Positions 1 to 8,733 of a stretch of 17,130 nt of DNA are shown piece by piece. The DNA lies in NCBI GenBank assembly GCA_019454915.1, contig JACFNM010000048.1, positions 1 to 17,130 on the forward strand, in the 5' to 3' direction. The position numbers and the translations under genes are program-made. The notes beneath the pieces were generated by a model, which saw nothing but the letters and a program-made list of their open reading frames with translations, made no database searches and was not told the origin of the DNA. The number at the start of each line of letters is the position of its first letter. Positions within the stretch are counted from its first letter, which is position 1. Source of the stretch: Chitinophagaceae bacterium (GTDB taxonomy: Bacteria; Bacteroidota; Bacteroidia; Chitinophagales; Chitinophagaceae).

Positions 1-456
1 ATCTATGCCATCAAACAATTTTATAAAGATCATCCCAACGAACAAGCGCCAGAAATCATGATAAGCGGTACCATAACGGACGCTTCGGGCAGAACGCTCA
101 GCGGACAAACCTTAGAAGCATTCTATATTTCCGTTATGCATGCTAAACCCCTGAGTGTGGGGCTCAATTGTGCCTTAGGTGCGAAAGAAATGCGGGCGCA
201 TATAGAAGAGTTGTCGAGGATGGCAAACTGCTTCGTATCCGCTTATCCCAATGCGGGATTGCCGAATGCGATGGGTGAATATGATGAACAACCCGAAGAA
301 ACAGCTCATTTTTTGGAAGAATGGGCAGAAAAAGGATTCGTCAATATAGTCGGGGGCTGCTGTGGCACCACGCCCGAACATATCAAACATATTGCGGGCG
401 GAGTCAGGTTGCTGAGTCCGAGACCGCTGCCTGCTGTGGAATTAGAACTGGCTTGA
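1..456 (+). CDS. metH: Methionine synthase, homocysteine-binding subunit (3' part)
   Basis: This is the C-terminal 151 residues of a homocysteine S-methyltransferase domain; the gene is open at the left edge of the window. The domain binds homocysteine through zinc and accepts a methyl group from methylcobalamin. All three expected zinc cysteines are visible: one in SVGLNC (visible residue 57) and the pair in [10 protein letters not shown] (120-121). In most bacteria this domain is the N-terminal module of a single MetH of about 1200 residues. Here the gene stops with TGA just after the module and a second gene with the remaining domains starts 65 bases later, so MetH is encoded as two polypeptides, an arrangement I recall from other Bacteroidota. 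The close spacing suggests one operon. An alternative is a stand-alone BHMT/MmuM-type methyltransferase, but the neighbour makes MetH by far the better reading. Confidence 0.9.
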   Translation: MYAIKQFYKDHPNEQAPEIMISGTITDASGRTLSGQTLEAFYISVMHAKPLSVGLNCALGAKEMRAHIEELSRMANCFVSAYPNAGLPNAMGEYDEQPEETAHFLEEWAEKGFVNIVGGCCGTTPEHIKHIAGGVRLLSPRPLPAVELELA

Positions 457-521
457 ACGGCAGAGCGATAGATGGCGAGACACTGTTCTAACCGGTTGGA
501 TTAAAAAAAGTAAAATTAAAA

Positions 522-3197
522 ATGCCTGATCCAGTTATTATAAAACCTTATCTCAGATTATCCGGACTCGAGTCGGTGGTCGTTCGGCCCGAAACCAACT
601 TTGTAAACGTAGGAGAACGAACCAACGTCACCGGTTCTAAAAAATTTGCACGGTTGATCCGGGAAGAAAAGTATGAAGACGCCCTAAGCGTTGCCCGGCA
701 GCAGGTGGAGAACGGGGCGCAGATTTTGGACGTGAACATGGATGATGCCATGCTGGATGGAGTGAAGGCTATGCGTATTTTTCTTAACCTGCTACAGAGT
801 GAGCCGGATATTGCCAAGATTCCCATCATGCTCGATTCCTCAAAATTTGAGATCATAGAAGCGGGTTTAAAATGCGTACAGGGAAAGTGCATCGTCAACT
901 CCATCTCTATGAAAGAGGGAGAAGAGAAGTTTATCAGAGAAGCGGAAGTGTGTAAACAATTCGGAGCGGCAGTTATTGTGATGGCTTTCGATGAGGCAGG
1001 ACAGGCGGATACCAAAGAACGGAAGGTAGAAATCTGTCACAAAGCATATAAAATACTTACCCAAAAAGTGGGCTTTGACCCGCAGGATATCATTTTCGAT
1101 CCCAATATTTTTGCAATCGCAACCGGTATCGAGGAGCATAATAACTATGCGGTTGATTTTATTGAAGCTACCCGGGAAATCAAAAAACTGATGCCCCTCG
1201 TTAAAGTCAGCGGCGGCGTAAGCAATATCTCCTTCTCCTTTAGAGGAAACGAACCCGTAAGGGAAGCGATGCACGCCGTATTCCTGTATCACGCCATTAA
1301 GGCGGGAATGGATATGGGCATTGTGAATGCCGGACAATTAGCGGTCTATGATGAAATAGACCCTCAATTAAGGGGATTATGCGAAGACGTCATTCTAAAC
1401 AGAAACAATCAAAATAACCAGGCAACCGAACGACTGACCGCTTTTGCCGAAACCGTTAAAGCCGGGGGAAAAGAAAAGATAAAAGATAATACCTGGCGGC
1501 AGGGTACCGTGGAAGAACGGCTTATACACTCACTGGTGAATGGAATTACCGATTTTATTGATGTGGATACAGAAGAAGCAAGGCAAAAATATCCGCGTCC
1601 GCTGGAAGTCATTGAAGGTCCGCTGATGGATGGGATGAATGTGGTTGGAGACTTGTTCGGATCAGGAAAAATGTTTTTGCCGCAGGTGGTTAAGTCGGCA
1701 AGAGTAATGAAGAAATCCGTAGCTATTCTTACTCCTTATATTGAAGCGGAAAAAACAGAAGTGACCAATGCACCGCTTATTTTACTGGCCACCGTAAAAG
1801 GAGACGTGCATGATATCGGTAAAAACATTGTGGGTGTGGTATTAGGATGCAACGGATACCAGGTGAAAGATTTGGGTGTGATGGTGCCCACCGATAAATT
1901 ACTCGATGAAGCCGAAAAAAGCGGTGCTGCTATAGTGGGTGTGAGCGGATTAATCACTCCTTCGCTGGACGAAATGGTTCATGTAGCCCACGAAATGAAA
2001 AGAAGGGGAATGAAGCTTCCCTTATTAATTGGCGGCGCCACTACCTCTCGCATTCACACGGCGGTAAAAATAGCGCCGGAATATGATCAGGGTGTGATAC
2101 ATGTAGCAGACGCCAGCCGGAGTGTAACGGTAGCAGGTTCACTGCTCAACGAACAAAAAGAAAAATTTCTGCAGGGGATTAGTATTGAATACGAAAAAGT
2201 GAGGACGGATTTCGAAAATAAAAAACCGGTCAAGCAGTATATCAGCTATGATGCCGCAAAAGCCAAAAAAGTAAAAATTGAATGGGAAAACTATCAGCCT
2301 GTCGTTCCCGGTTTTCTTGGTACCCGGGTTTTCGAAGACTTTGACCTAAAAGAGATCAGGAGATATATAGATTGGAAGCCATTTTTTATTGCGTGGGAAT
2401 TACACGGTCAGTTTCCCCAGATACTCACCGATGAAAAGGTAGGCGAAGAGGCTACCAAATTATACAATGACGCCAATAAATTATTGGATCAGATTATAGA
2501 AGAAAAATGGTTGAGCGCGCATGGAGTAGTTGGATTCTGGAAAGCCAATAGTAATGCAGCCGATACCGTAAAAGTGAAGAAGGGAAGTGAAGTAACGGAA
2601 CTTTCATTTCTGCGTCAGCAAATCAAGAAGGCGCCCGACCAGCCCAATCTTTCTTTGGCTGACTTTATCGCTCCCGAAGAGAGCGGCGTACAGGATTATA
2701 TCGGGGCATTTGCCGTCACTATTGAGGGCATCGAAAGGCATATCAAAAGGTTTGAGTCCGAGTACGACGATTATAATAAAATTACCATGCAGGCCCTGAG
2801 CGACCGGTTAGTGGAGTCCTTTGCAGAATGCCTGCACCATCATGTCAGAACGAATCTATGGGGGTATGCGAAGGATGAACAACTCACGCTTCAGGATTTG
2901 ATTAAAGAAAGATACCAGGGAATCAGGCCGGCGCCCGGATATCCCGCCTGTCCCGATCATTTAGAAAAATACAAATTATTCAGCCTGCTGGGCGGACAGG
3001 AAGTGACCCATATTCAACTGACGGAATCATTAGCTATGTATCCGGCAGCTTCCGTATGTGGCTGGTACTTCAGTCATCCCAAGAGTCAATACTTCGGAGT
3101 TGGTAAAATTTTAGATGACCAGTTCAATGATTATGTCGGCCGGAGCAACCGGTCGGTTGAAGAGATGAAGGGATGGCTGCGACCGATTTTGCAGTAA
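522..3197 (+). CDS. metH: Methionine synthase, folate/cobalamin/reactivation subunit
   Basis: This 891-residue protein corresponds to cobalamin-dependent methionine synthase without its N-terminal homocysteine module. Domains in order are: pterin (methyltetrahydrofolate) binding, about residues 20-290, with [14 protein letters not shown] near the start; the helical cap domain, about 320-410; the Rossmann-like B12 domain, about 415-550, with the DVHDIG motif whose His430 should be the lower axial cobalt ligand; and the S-adenosylmethionine-binding reactivation domain, about 570-880, with [12 protein letters not shown] at 802-813. All key motifs appear intact. The protein begins exactly where the inter-domain linker of a fused MetH would lie, supporting a fission of the ancestral gene. 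It should transfer methyl from 5-methyltetrahydrofolate to cobalamin and then to homocysteine bound by the upstream gene product, in the cytoplasm. The start is preceded by an A-rich stretch rather than a strong Shine-Dalgarno sequence, which is common in Bacteroidota. Confidence 0.95.
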   Translation: MPDPVIIKPYLRLSGLESVVVRPETNFVNVGERTNVTGSKKFARLIREEKYEDALSVARQQVENGAQILDVNMDDAMLDGVKAMRIFLNLLQSEPDIAKIPIMLDSSKFEIIEAGLKCVQGKCIVNSISMKEGEEKFIREAEVCKQFGAAVIVMAFDEAGQADTKERKVEICHKAYKILTQKVGFDPQDIIFDPNIFAIATGIEEHNNYAVDFIEATREIKKLMPLVKVSGGVSNISFSFRGNEPVREAMHAVFLYHAIKAGMDMGIVNAGQLAVYDEIDPQLRGLCEDVILNRNNQNNQATERLTAFAETVKAGGKEKIKDNTWRQGTVEERLIHSLVNGITDFIDVDTEEARQKYPRPLEVIEGPLMDGMNVVGDLFGSGKMFLPQVVKSARVMKKSVAILTPYIEAEKTEVTNAPLILLATVKGDVHDIGKNIVGVVLGCNGYQVKDLGVMVPTDKLLDEAEKSGAAIVGVSGLITPSLDEMVHVAHEMKRRGMKLPLLIGGATTSRIHTAVKIAPEYDQGVIHVADASRSVTVAGSLLNEQKEKFLQGISIEYEKVRTDFENKKPVKQYISYDAAKAKKVKIEWENYQPVVPGFLGTRVFEDFDLKEIRRYIDWKPFFIAWELHGQFPQILTDEKVGEEATKLYNDANKLLDQIIEEKWLSAHGVVGFWKANSNAADTVKVKKGSEVTELSFLRQQIKKAPDQPNLSLADFIAPEESGVQDYIGAFAVTIEGIERHIKRFESEYDDYNKITMQALSDRLVESFAECLHHHVRTNLWGYAKDEQLTLQDLIKERYQGIRPAPGYPACPDHLEKYKLFSLLGGQEVTHIQLTESLAMYPAASVCGWYFSHPKSQYFGVGKILDDQFNDYVGRSNRSVEEMKGWLRPILQ

Positions 3198-3254
3198 TAT
3201 AAAAAAACGACAAGATTTTAATCTAAACCTTTATAACAGTTTATATCAGCAAAC

Positions 3255-3734
3255 CTAATACATTCGGAAAAACGGTCTGCTCGTAAAGGGAGAAAACGGC
3301 CAGGGAATGGAAGAGAGTATGAGCAATAGCCCAATGGTAAACCAGATGAACATTGTTCTAAACTTTTCCGGAGAAGTGGATTTCTTCCTGATCTTTTCAG
3401 ATCCAATCACAATTGCCAGAACTGAAAGTGTCATCACCACAATATGTTCCAGCCCAAAGAAGCGGGCGTCCCTCTCATGAATGGTAGCCTTTATATCATG
3501 TAGAAAATATTGAACGATTGGGCTGATAAAATAAAGCCACAGCCCTAATAACAACTGGCTTAACGCAAAAAAAACTGTCCAGTACCTATAGGAATTATCA
3601 ACCCTTGTAAAGTCTTTTTTTTCCCTCCATCCCTTCCATCCACGATAGACAGAGAACAATAGGGACAATAAAACCAACCACCTCACCAGGGAATGTAATA
3701 GCAGGATACTTGAAAACATGGAACTATGATTCAT
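3255..3734 (-). CDS. Small four-helix membrane protein, unknown function
   Basis: This 159-residue, very hydrophobic protein has four predicted membrane segments, at about residues 6-29, 50-74, 92-112 and 127-145. The segments are joined by basic loops (RGWKGWREKK, SEKIRKK). Histidines lie in or next to membrane segments (His14 in LLLHSLVRW, His97 in FGLEHIVVM), with His79 and His86 in the loop between helices 2 and 3. This could fit a cytochrome b-like heme protein, but that is only an inference. The C-terminal IPWPFSPF...RPFFR tail resembles conserved uncharacterised proteins I have seen in Chitinophagaceae. It lies 83 bases downstream of the ThuA-fusion lipoprotein on the same strand and converges with metH. 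A TAnnTTTG box just upstream suggests it may have its own promoter. The start is preceded by a purine-rich AAAGAGAG stretch. I cannot assign a function. Confidence 0.75.
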   Translation of the reverse strand: MNHSSMFSSILLLHSLVRWLVLLSLLFSVYRGWKGWREKKDFTRVDNSYRYWTVFFALSQLLLGLWLYFISPIVQYFLHDIKATIHERDARFFGLEHIVVMTLSVLAIVIGSEKIRKKSTSPEKFRTMFIWFTIGLLLILSSIPWPFSPFTSRPFFRMY

Positions 3735-3751
3735 CTCTCTTTAAGAAAGAC

Positions 3752-3759
3752 CAAAGATA
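3752..3759 (-). promoter_or_regulatory. Candidate Bacteroidota -7 promoter box
   Basis: On the minus strand the sequence reads TATCTTTG, an exact match to the Bacteroidota -7 consensus TAnnTTTG, about 18 bases before the ATG of the small membrane protein gene. I do not see a convincing TTG -33 element at the expected 19-21 base spacing. The call therefore rests on one box and its position. Confidence 0.35.
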
Positions 3760-3817
3760 TCCCAAAAACAAACTCATTGTTTCATCCCTGTTCTATGGTT
3801 CTCGCTTGTTATATCAC

Positions 3818-6800
3818 CTATCTCTCTACAACTAAGATACCTTTCATCATCCTCCAGTGTCCGGGATAGGAACAGATGTACGGATATTTTCCGGGCATAT
3901 CCGGCACTCTGAATTTCAGACTAAACTTTTGATTCGGATTGACCAAAGGTGTAGCATATAATACCTCAGGTAAATCCGGTATATATTGCAGCTTCAATCC
4001 ATCCGGGCTTTCAGCGAGTTTATCCGCAGCTTCTCCCACTTTATCCATACTTCCGGGTGCCAGCAATAAAAAGTTGTGCTGCATGAAATCAATGTTATCC
4101 AATACCAACTCAAGTACAATACCCGCCTTTACACGCAGTTCTTCCTTTGCAAACTTCATCTCATGTTGCACTGTCTTCAATACAATTGTCTGATCGGGTT
4201 TACCTAAATCTATCTTAGCAGACTCTACAAACAGGGTTTCAATCTTAATGTCTTTGACTTCCGTTTCTCTCAGGTTTGATTTATCCGGATAATTACCTGC
4301 CTTATTTTCACCTTTCGACCAATAGTCCTGTCCTATTCTCAGCCCCTTCTGCCGCAAAGAAACGTCAAATAACCCTGATGTTTTCGCCGTAACAGGCGCC
4401 TGATCATCTACCCTTAATTCCATGGTACCATCTCTCAGCAATTTGGCAATGAACATAAACTTTGAATTAACCGGAGTCTTCACGATAGTAACTTTCCCGT
4501 GTTGATTGACCTGGCAATACAAAATATTATTTTCATCTACGTAAACGGCATACCCGTTTTCCATATCCCCCTGAGCTACGATAGCCCCATACATTTCAGG
4601 CTTTAGTTCCACCTTTGCCGTCACATATATTTCTTTTCGGGAGAAATCAGGCAGTCGTTCCCGCGACAAACTTTCTCCTTTTGAAGGATAAAGCTGATCT
4701 ATTTTATTACCCATTAATATCCGGTGAACCAGTTGGGCCTTCCCTAATTCCGGTACAGCTTCTACTCCGGCTTCATTCATTGCCTGTAAGAATCCGTCGT
4801 AGTGTACCCTGGAGGCAATGTACAGAGCTTTTTGTATCCATCTGTCTTCCGTTTCTGCCGTTGCATGATTCGCTAAATCGAACAGTTTCTTTCCCAAAAG
4901 GTCTGATTGGGGTAAATCACAAATCTTAAGAATAGCCTGAAGAATAACCTGCTTATTGCTATCGGCCAGGATTGAAGAGTTTAATATCAGGTCACCGGCT
5001 TCTGCCGTCGCAGGTAATAGTTTCAACGCCGTTTTCCTCACTCCCGGAGAGGGATGAGCAAGCGCATTGGTCAATGCATTCAATGCCTCCTTACTGGTCT
5101 GAAAAGCGTGAAGTCCATCCAGCGTCCAAAGTGCGTGTATGGCCCCCGGATTCAGTCCAATTGCATCTACCTTTGTGCTGTTTACCAATTTAATGAGTTC
5201 AGGAATGACTGAAACATCTCCATTCTCCACTAATAATCGCTGGGCTGTTGTACGCCAGAACATATTATCATGACTCAAGGCTCGTAGTAAACCCTGGTTA
5301 TCTCCCTTGTTTAATTTAGGTGTGCTACTCTTAGTATTTTGAACGGGTTGGATATAGTAAATTCTTCCTTTCGAGGAGTCACGCAGCGGGTTAATATGGG
5401 CATTGCCCTTCCCGTTTTCAAATCCTTCCGGTGTCGGGTTATGCTGAATGATAAAATTATACCAATCAAGAAACCAGACATTACCATCGGGGCCTATATC
5501 CGCCTGAACAGGTCCAAACCATTCGTCTGCACTGGTTACAAAATTCCATCCGTCCTCTCCTTCTTTAAAACTTGCTCCATCCGGTTCTATAATCACCTGG
5601 TGTATTATTCTTCCGGTAGGTTCGCATACAAAGGCGATTCTATTCCAATATTTCTTTGGATATTTTCTCGCCGTATAAAAGTTATGGCCGGCAGCAGATG
5701 TAAACCCGTTATGCACATCCACCTGGCGTAAATTCCTGGTGGCGACATGCATCCGGTAATGGCTTTCAATTTTCTCTATTCCCGTTTCTGTACTGAGGGA
5801 TGCTTTTTCAAAATACCGCTGGGGTATTACAAAGGCGGCGCTATGGGTATTATTGGCCGTTGAAAGAAATACGTCATAATCTTCAGAAAAGCCTAATCCC
5901 CAGGTATTGTTGGTTGTATTTCCCAACCACTCAAAAGATTTGCCATCGGGTGTTAAGGCGTAAAGACCCTGTCCATAAGATAAGGTATCCGAACCCACAG
6001 GTACCTTCACACTCGAATACCCTACCGTTCCCCATATCCGGTTATCTGGCCCGTATCTTAAATTGGAGGGGCCGGCATGCGTATCGAAAGTTCCCCATCC
6101 GGTCATAATAACCTCGCGAACATCAGCCTTGTCATCCCCATCCGTATCTTTCAGATACAAAAAATCCGGCGCCTGCGACACTACGATTCCTCCATTTACA
6201 AAAACAAAACTGGTAGGAATATTCAAACTGTCTGCAAACACGGTAAACTTATCCGCTTTCCCATCCCCGTCCGTGTCTTCCAATATCTTAATCATGTCTC
6301 GTCCTTCCTTTTTATTCTCCCTCACCATATTCGGATAATCCACCGTTTCGGCAACCCACAGCCTCCCCTTTTCATCCCATGCCATGTGAATCGGCTTATG
6401 AATATCTGGCTCAGAAGCAAACAGATTTAGTTCAAAACCCACCGGTACCTGAATCATTTTCATAGATTCCTCCGGAGTGAGCGGGTATTGGAATTGAGGT
6501 GGAGGAACTCTTTTTTCATAGTTCGGGATAACAGCATCCTCATATTTTATTGTGGGCATTGTATAGGCCGCATGTAACGCATCCACCCGATCACCTACAG
6601 CCCAAATGATACCATTATATACTAATTTGAGAAAACCGGGATTTCTAAATGTTTTTTCATTATGACCATAGGCCGTATAAAAAACCCTGCCTTTTCCGTA
6701 ATTGCGAACCCAGGTATATGGCTCATGATGATCACCTTCCACCCGTTTGGTAAGCACCTCAATATTTTTGCTGATCTTATCATGAACATACGTCTCATCT

Positions 6801-7297
6801 TCAGTTGAAAATGCAGGAACATCCTTCATTAAGGGATGATCAGGTTTCACGATTACAGCCTTAAAAGAATCATACTCATGCGTTTTAAACTGGCCGCCAA
6901 TCATTTCTACCACCTCCGGAGAATTGCGAAAGCACCATGATGCGCAATGTATTGGAATGAATCCCTTACCTGAGCGAACAAAATCCAGCAAAGCTTTTTC
7001 CTGTGGAGCAGTAATACTATCGTAATTCGCATACACAATTAATCCGTCGTACAGTTTAAAGTCATCATCCAGCATATCATCAGGATGAGTCGTATAAGTG
7101 ATGTTAATCCCTTTCTTAAAGTATTCCTGCATTAAAATTTCTGCCAGTTGTTCTGAATCATGATGCTTACTGTTGTGGCCGAGAAATAACAACTCAATAC
7201 GACGCGGTTGCTCATCTCTTTTTTGCTCGCCGCATGAATAAATCAGGGTGGTTAAGATAATACCGCTCAGCAGGGATAACAAAAACTTGGATTTCAT
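3818..7297 (-). CDS. ThuA / dehydrogenase-propeller / azurin-like fusion lipoprotein
   Basis: This 1159-residue exported protein begins with a lipoprotein signal (lipobox LIYSC, Cys22). A ThuA-like domain, about 34-236, has the GFIPIHCAS core. A six-bladed propeller of the membrane-bound dehydrogenase (PQQ-type) family, about 280-650, contains HMAWDEKGRLWVAE and two calcium-site-like loops, DTDGDGKAD (341-349) and DTDGDDKAD (384-392). HEAT-like helices span about 665-830, and a LamG/concanavalin-like domain about 885-1020. The C-terminal domain, about 1045-1159, is azurin/auracyanin-like. Its copper ligands are His1074 (QHN), Cys1142, His1147 and Met1151, with the C-x4-H-x3-M spacing of azurin. 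Many relatives instead end in a cytochrome c domain; no CxxCH is present here. I infer a periplasmic or surface sugar/polyol oxidation role in which copper takes the electron. It follows a Gfo/Idh/MocA gene after 98 bases, probably in one operon. The substrate is unknown. Confidence 0.85.
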   Translation of the reverse strand: MKSKFLLSLLSGIILTTLIYSCGEQKRDEQPRRIELLFLGHNSKHHDSEQLAEILMQEYFKKGINITYTTHPDDMLDDDFKLYDGLIVYANYDSITAPQEKALLDFVRSGKGFIPIHCASWCFRNSPEVVEMIGGQFKTHEYDSFKAVIVKPDHPLMKDVPAFSTEDETYVHDKISKNIEVLTKRVEGDHHEPYTWVRNYGKGRVFYTAYGHNEKTFRNPGFLKLVYNGIIWAVGDRVDALHAAYTMPTIKYEDAVIPNYEKRVPPPQFQYPLTPEESMKMIQVPVGFELNLFASEPDIHKPIHMAWDEKGRLWVAETVDYPNMVRENKKEGRDMIKILEDTDGDGKADKFTVFADSLNIPTSFVFVNGGIVVSQAPDFLYLKDTDGDDKADVREVIMTGWGTFDTHAGPSNLRYGPDNRIWGTVGYSSVKVPVGSDTLSYGQGLYALTPDGKSFEWLGNTTNNTWGLGFSEDYDVFLSTANNTHSAAFVIPQRYFEKASLSTETGIEKIESHYRMHVATRNLRQVDVHNGFTSAAGHNFYTARKYPKKYWNRIAFVCEPTGRIIHQVIIEPDGASFKEGEDGWNFVTSADEWFGPVQADIGPDGNVWFLDWYNFIIQHNPTPEGFENGKGNAHINPLRDSSKGRIYYIQPVQNTKSSTPKLNKGDNQGLLRALSHDNMFWRTTAQRLLVENGDVSVIPELIKLVNSTKVDAIGLNPGAIHALWTLDGLHAFQTSKEALNALTNALAHPSPGVRKTALKLLPATAEAGDLILNSSILADSNKQVILQAILKICDLPQSDLLGKKLFDLANHATAETEDRWIQKALYIASRVHYDGFLQAMNEAGVEAVPELGKAQLVHRILMGNKIDQLYPSKGESLSRERLPDFSRKEIYVTAKVELKPEMYGAIVAQGDMENGYAVYVDENNILYCQVNQHGKVTIVKTPVNSKFMFIAKLLRDGTMELRVDDQAPVTAKTSGLFDVSLRQKGLRIGQDYWSKGENKAGNYPDKSNLRETEVKDIKIETLFVESAKIDLGKPDQTIVLKTVQHEMKFAKEELRVKAGIVLELVLDNIDFMQHNFLLLAPGSMDKVGEAADKLAESPDGLKLQYIPDLPEVLYATPLVNPNQKFSLKFRVPDMPGKYPYICSYPGHWRMMKGILVVER

Positions 7298-7395
7298 TTA
7301 TTGTTCGTTTTATCAACAATGATCATACGATTAAACCAGCCTCGTCGAATGCGCAATTTCTCTCCGGAGGAAATCTCATCATGATCCGGTACTTC

Positions 7396-8523
7396 TCAGG
7401 ACAGGGTAAATTCGGGCAGTCTGATGATCTCTCCTCCCTTTTTTGCCGACTCGTGCGCCAATATACCCACACAGGTAATATTAGCCGACTGACGCGCATT
7501 TGGAAAGGGCTCTCTTTTTTCAACTAAAGCGCTTAAAAATTCATGCACCAGGTGCGGATGCGAACCTCCATGACCTGCGCCTTGCGTGAAAGAAAGATGT
7601 TGATGTTCATCTGTATCATATACCCCGCCTGTAGTAAACCGCTGTATAGGTTCGGGTAATAAATGCGCGTAATCGGGTGACCGCATTTCCTCCGGTATTT
7701 CCGGTTCGGGGCGCTTGGCCGTATGAACTACCAGTGGATGTCCTTCAATCAACGGCCATTCCACAGATTTTTTAGTGCCATAAACCTCAAAACTTTCGCG
7801 GTATTGGCGGGCAGTATCGAATAACGAACGATAGACATGTGCACTCAAATCCGAGTTTCTGAATTTAATATGCGTGCTCTCAATGGCGTAAGGAGAATTA
7901 TAATAACCATGCAATTCTTCCCGTATTGTTCCCGAACCGAAACAGGAAACGTATTCCGCTTCCGACCTGGTCAGCCCCAAAACGGGCCCCACACAGTGGG
8001 TTGCATAAAACATCGGCGGTAAACCCGGCCAATAATTTGGCCATCCATCCATATCCTGCTGATGGCTGGCTTTCAAAAACTGGATTTTCCCCATGTCTCC
8101 TTTCTCATACAATTCTTTCATAAACAAAAACTCGCGTGCATACACCACCGTCTCCATCATCATATAGGTTAAGCCCGTTTCCTTAACCGCCTCCACAATT
8201 TGTTTACATTCTCCCACCGTGGTTGCCATGGGAACCGTACATGCCACGTGCTTACCCGCTTTCAGTGCTTTTAGCGACTGTGCGGCATGATCTGGGATAG
8301 GCGTATTGATATGAACCGCATCTATATCCGGATCTTTCAGCAACTCATCAAAGTCTGTATATCTCTTTTCTATCCCAAAAGCATCACCCGTTTTATTCAG
8401 ATTTTCTTCGTTGCGCTGGCAAATAGCATACATATTCGAATAGGGATGCCTTTGATAGATTGGAATAAATTCGGCGCCAAAACCAAGTCCAATTATAGCA
8501 ATATTCATTTTGGAGGTTGACAT
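7396..8523 (-). CDS. Gfo/Idh/MocA family oxidoreductase
   Basis: This 375-residue protein has an N-terminal Rossmann fold with a GLGFGAEF nucleotide-binding loop (residues 12-19) and a C-terminal Gfo/Idh/MocA alpha/beta domain. Members use NAD(P) to oxidise or reduce sugars, inositols and related compounds, and some act on glycosides through 3-keto intermediates. The usual EKP motif, whose lysine is catalytic in many members, reads TVP here (Thr96-Val97-Pro98, in ACTVPMATT). A conserved-position histidine remains at His176 (YATHCVGP). No signal peptide is evident, so it should be cytoplasmic. The gene lies just upstream of the ThuA-fusion lipoprotein and downstream of an AraC-type regulator, which supports carbohydrate metabolism. 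The first ATG is taken as the start; an in-frame ATG at residue 6 directly precedes NIAIIGLG and is a plausible alternative. Confidence 0.88.
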   Translation of the reverse strand: MSTSKMNIAIIGLGFGAEFIPIYQRHPYSNMYAICQRNEENLNKTGDAFGIEKRYTDFDELLKDPDIDAVHINTPIPDHAAQSLKALKAGKHVACTVPMATTVGECKQIVEAVKETGLTYMMMETVVYAREFLFMKELYEKGDMGKIQFLKASHQQDMDGWPNYWPGLPPMFYATHCVGPVLGLTRSEAEYVSCFGSGTIREELHGYYNSPYAIESTHIKFRNSDLSAHVYRSLFDTARQYRESFEVYGTKKSVEWPLIEGHPLVVHTAKRPEPEIPEEMRSPDYAHLLPEPIQRFTTGGVYDTDEHQHLSFTQGAGHGGSHPHLVHEFLSALVEKREPFPNARQSANITCVGILAHESAKKGGEIIRLPEFTLS

Positions 8524-8645
8524 AAAACAATCGGTTTATTTTAGATTAATAACATACAGAACAAGCCCGGCCTTGAGGTCAAATCACATTTCAGAAAAAC
8601 GAAACTAAACGACTATGATCAAAATTGGATGCACTAAGTTACGCT

Positions 8646-8697
8646 TAAAAAAAGTCGGAAAAACATCGGATTATATCCAATACCGACTTTATTTTAT
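8646..8697 (-). terminator. Intrinsic terminator after the AraC-type gene
   Basis: Inverted arms AAAGTCGG (8651-8658) and CCGACTTT (8683-8690) enclose a 24-base loop that itself holds a small GGAT/ATCC stem. Read on the minus strand, the second arm runs straight into a tract of seven or more T residues, as expected for a Rho-independent terminator. It lies about 40-80 bases beyond the stop of the AraC-type gene and separates it from the oxidoreductase operon, implying that the latter has its own promoter in the remaining roughly 120 bases. Confidence 0.7.
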
Positions 8698-8733
8698 CCA
8701 ATCTCACCTAATATTGCACAAAATAGGTAAAAA

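Noticed and set aside
457..521. Possible frameshift joining the two metH parts
   Set aside because: The second gene has its own start at a natural domain boundary and split metH is known in this phylum, so a true gene fission is more likely than an error.
6928..6949. Cysteines in HCASWC of the ThuA domain as a heme or metal site
   Set aside because: The spacing is not CxxCH, and the segment lies in the conserved ThuA core where a similar IH-A-S pattern is normal.
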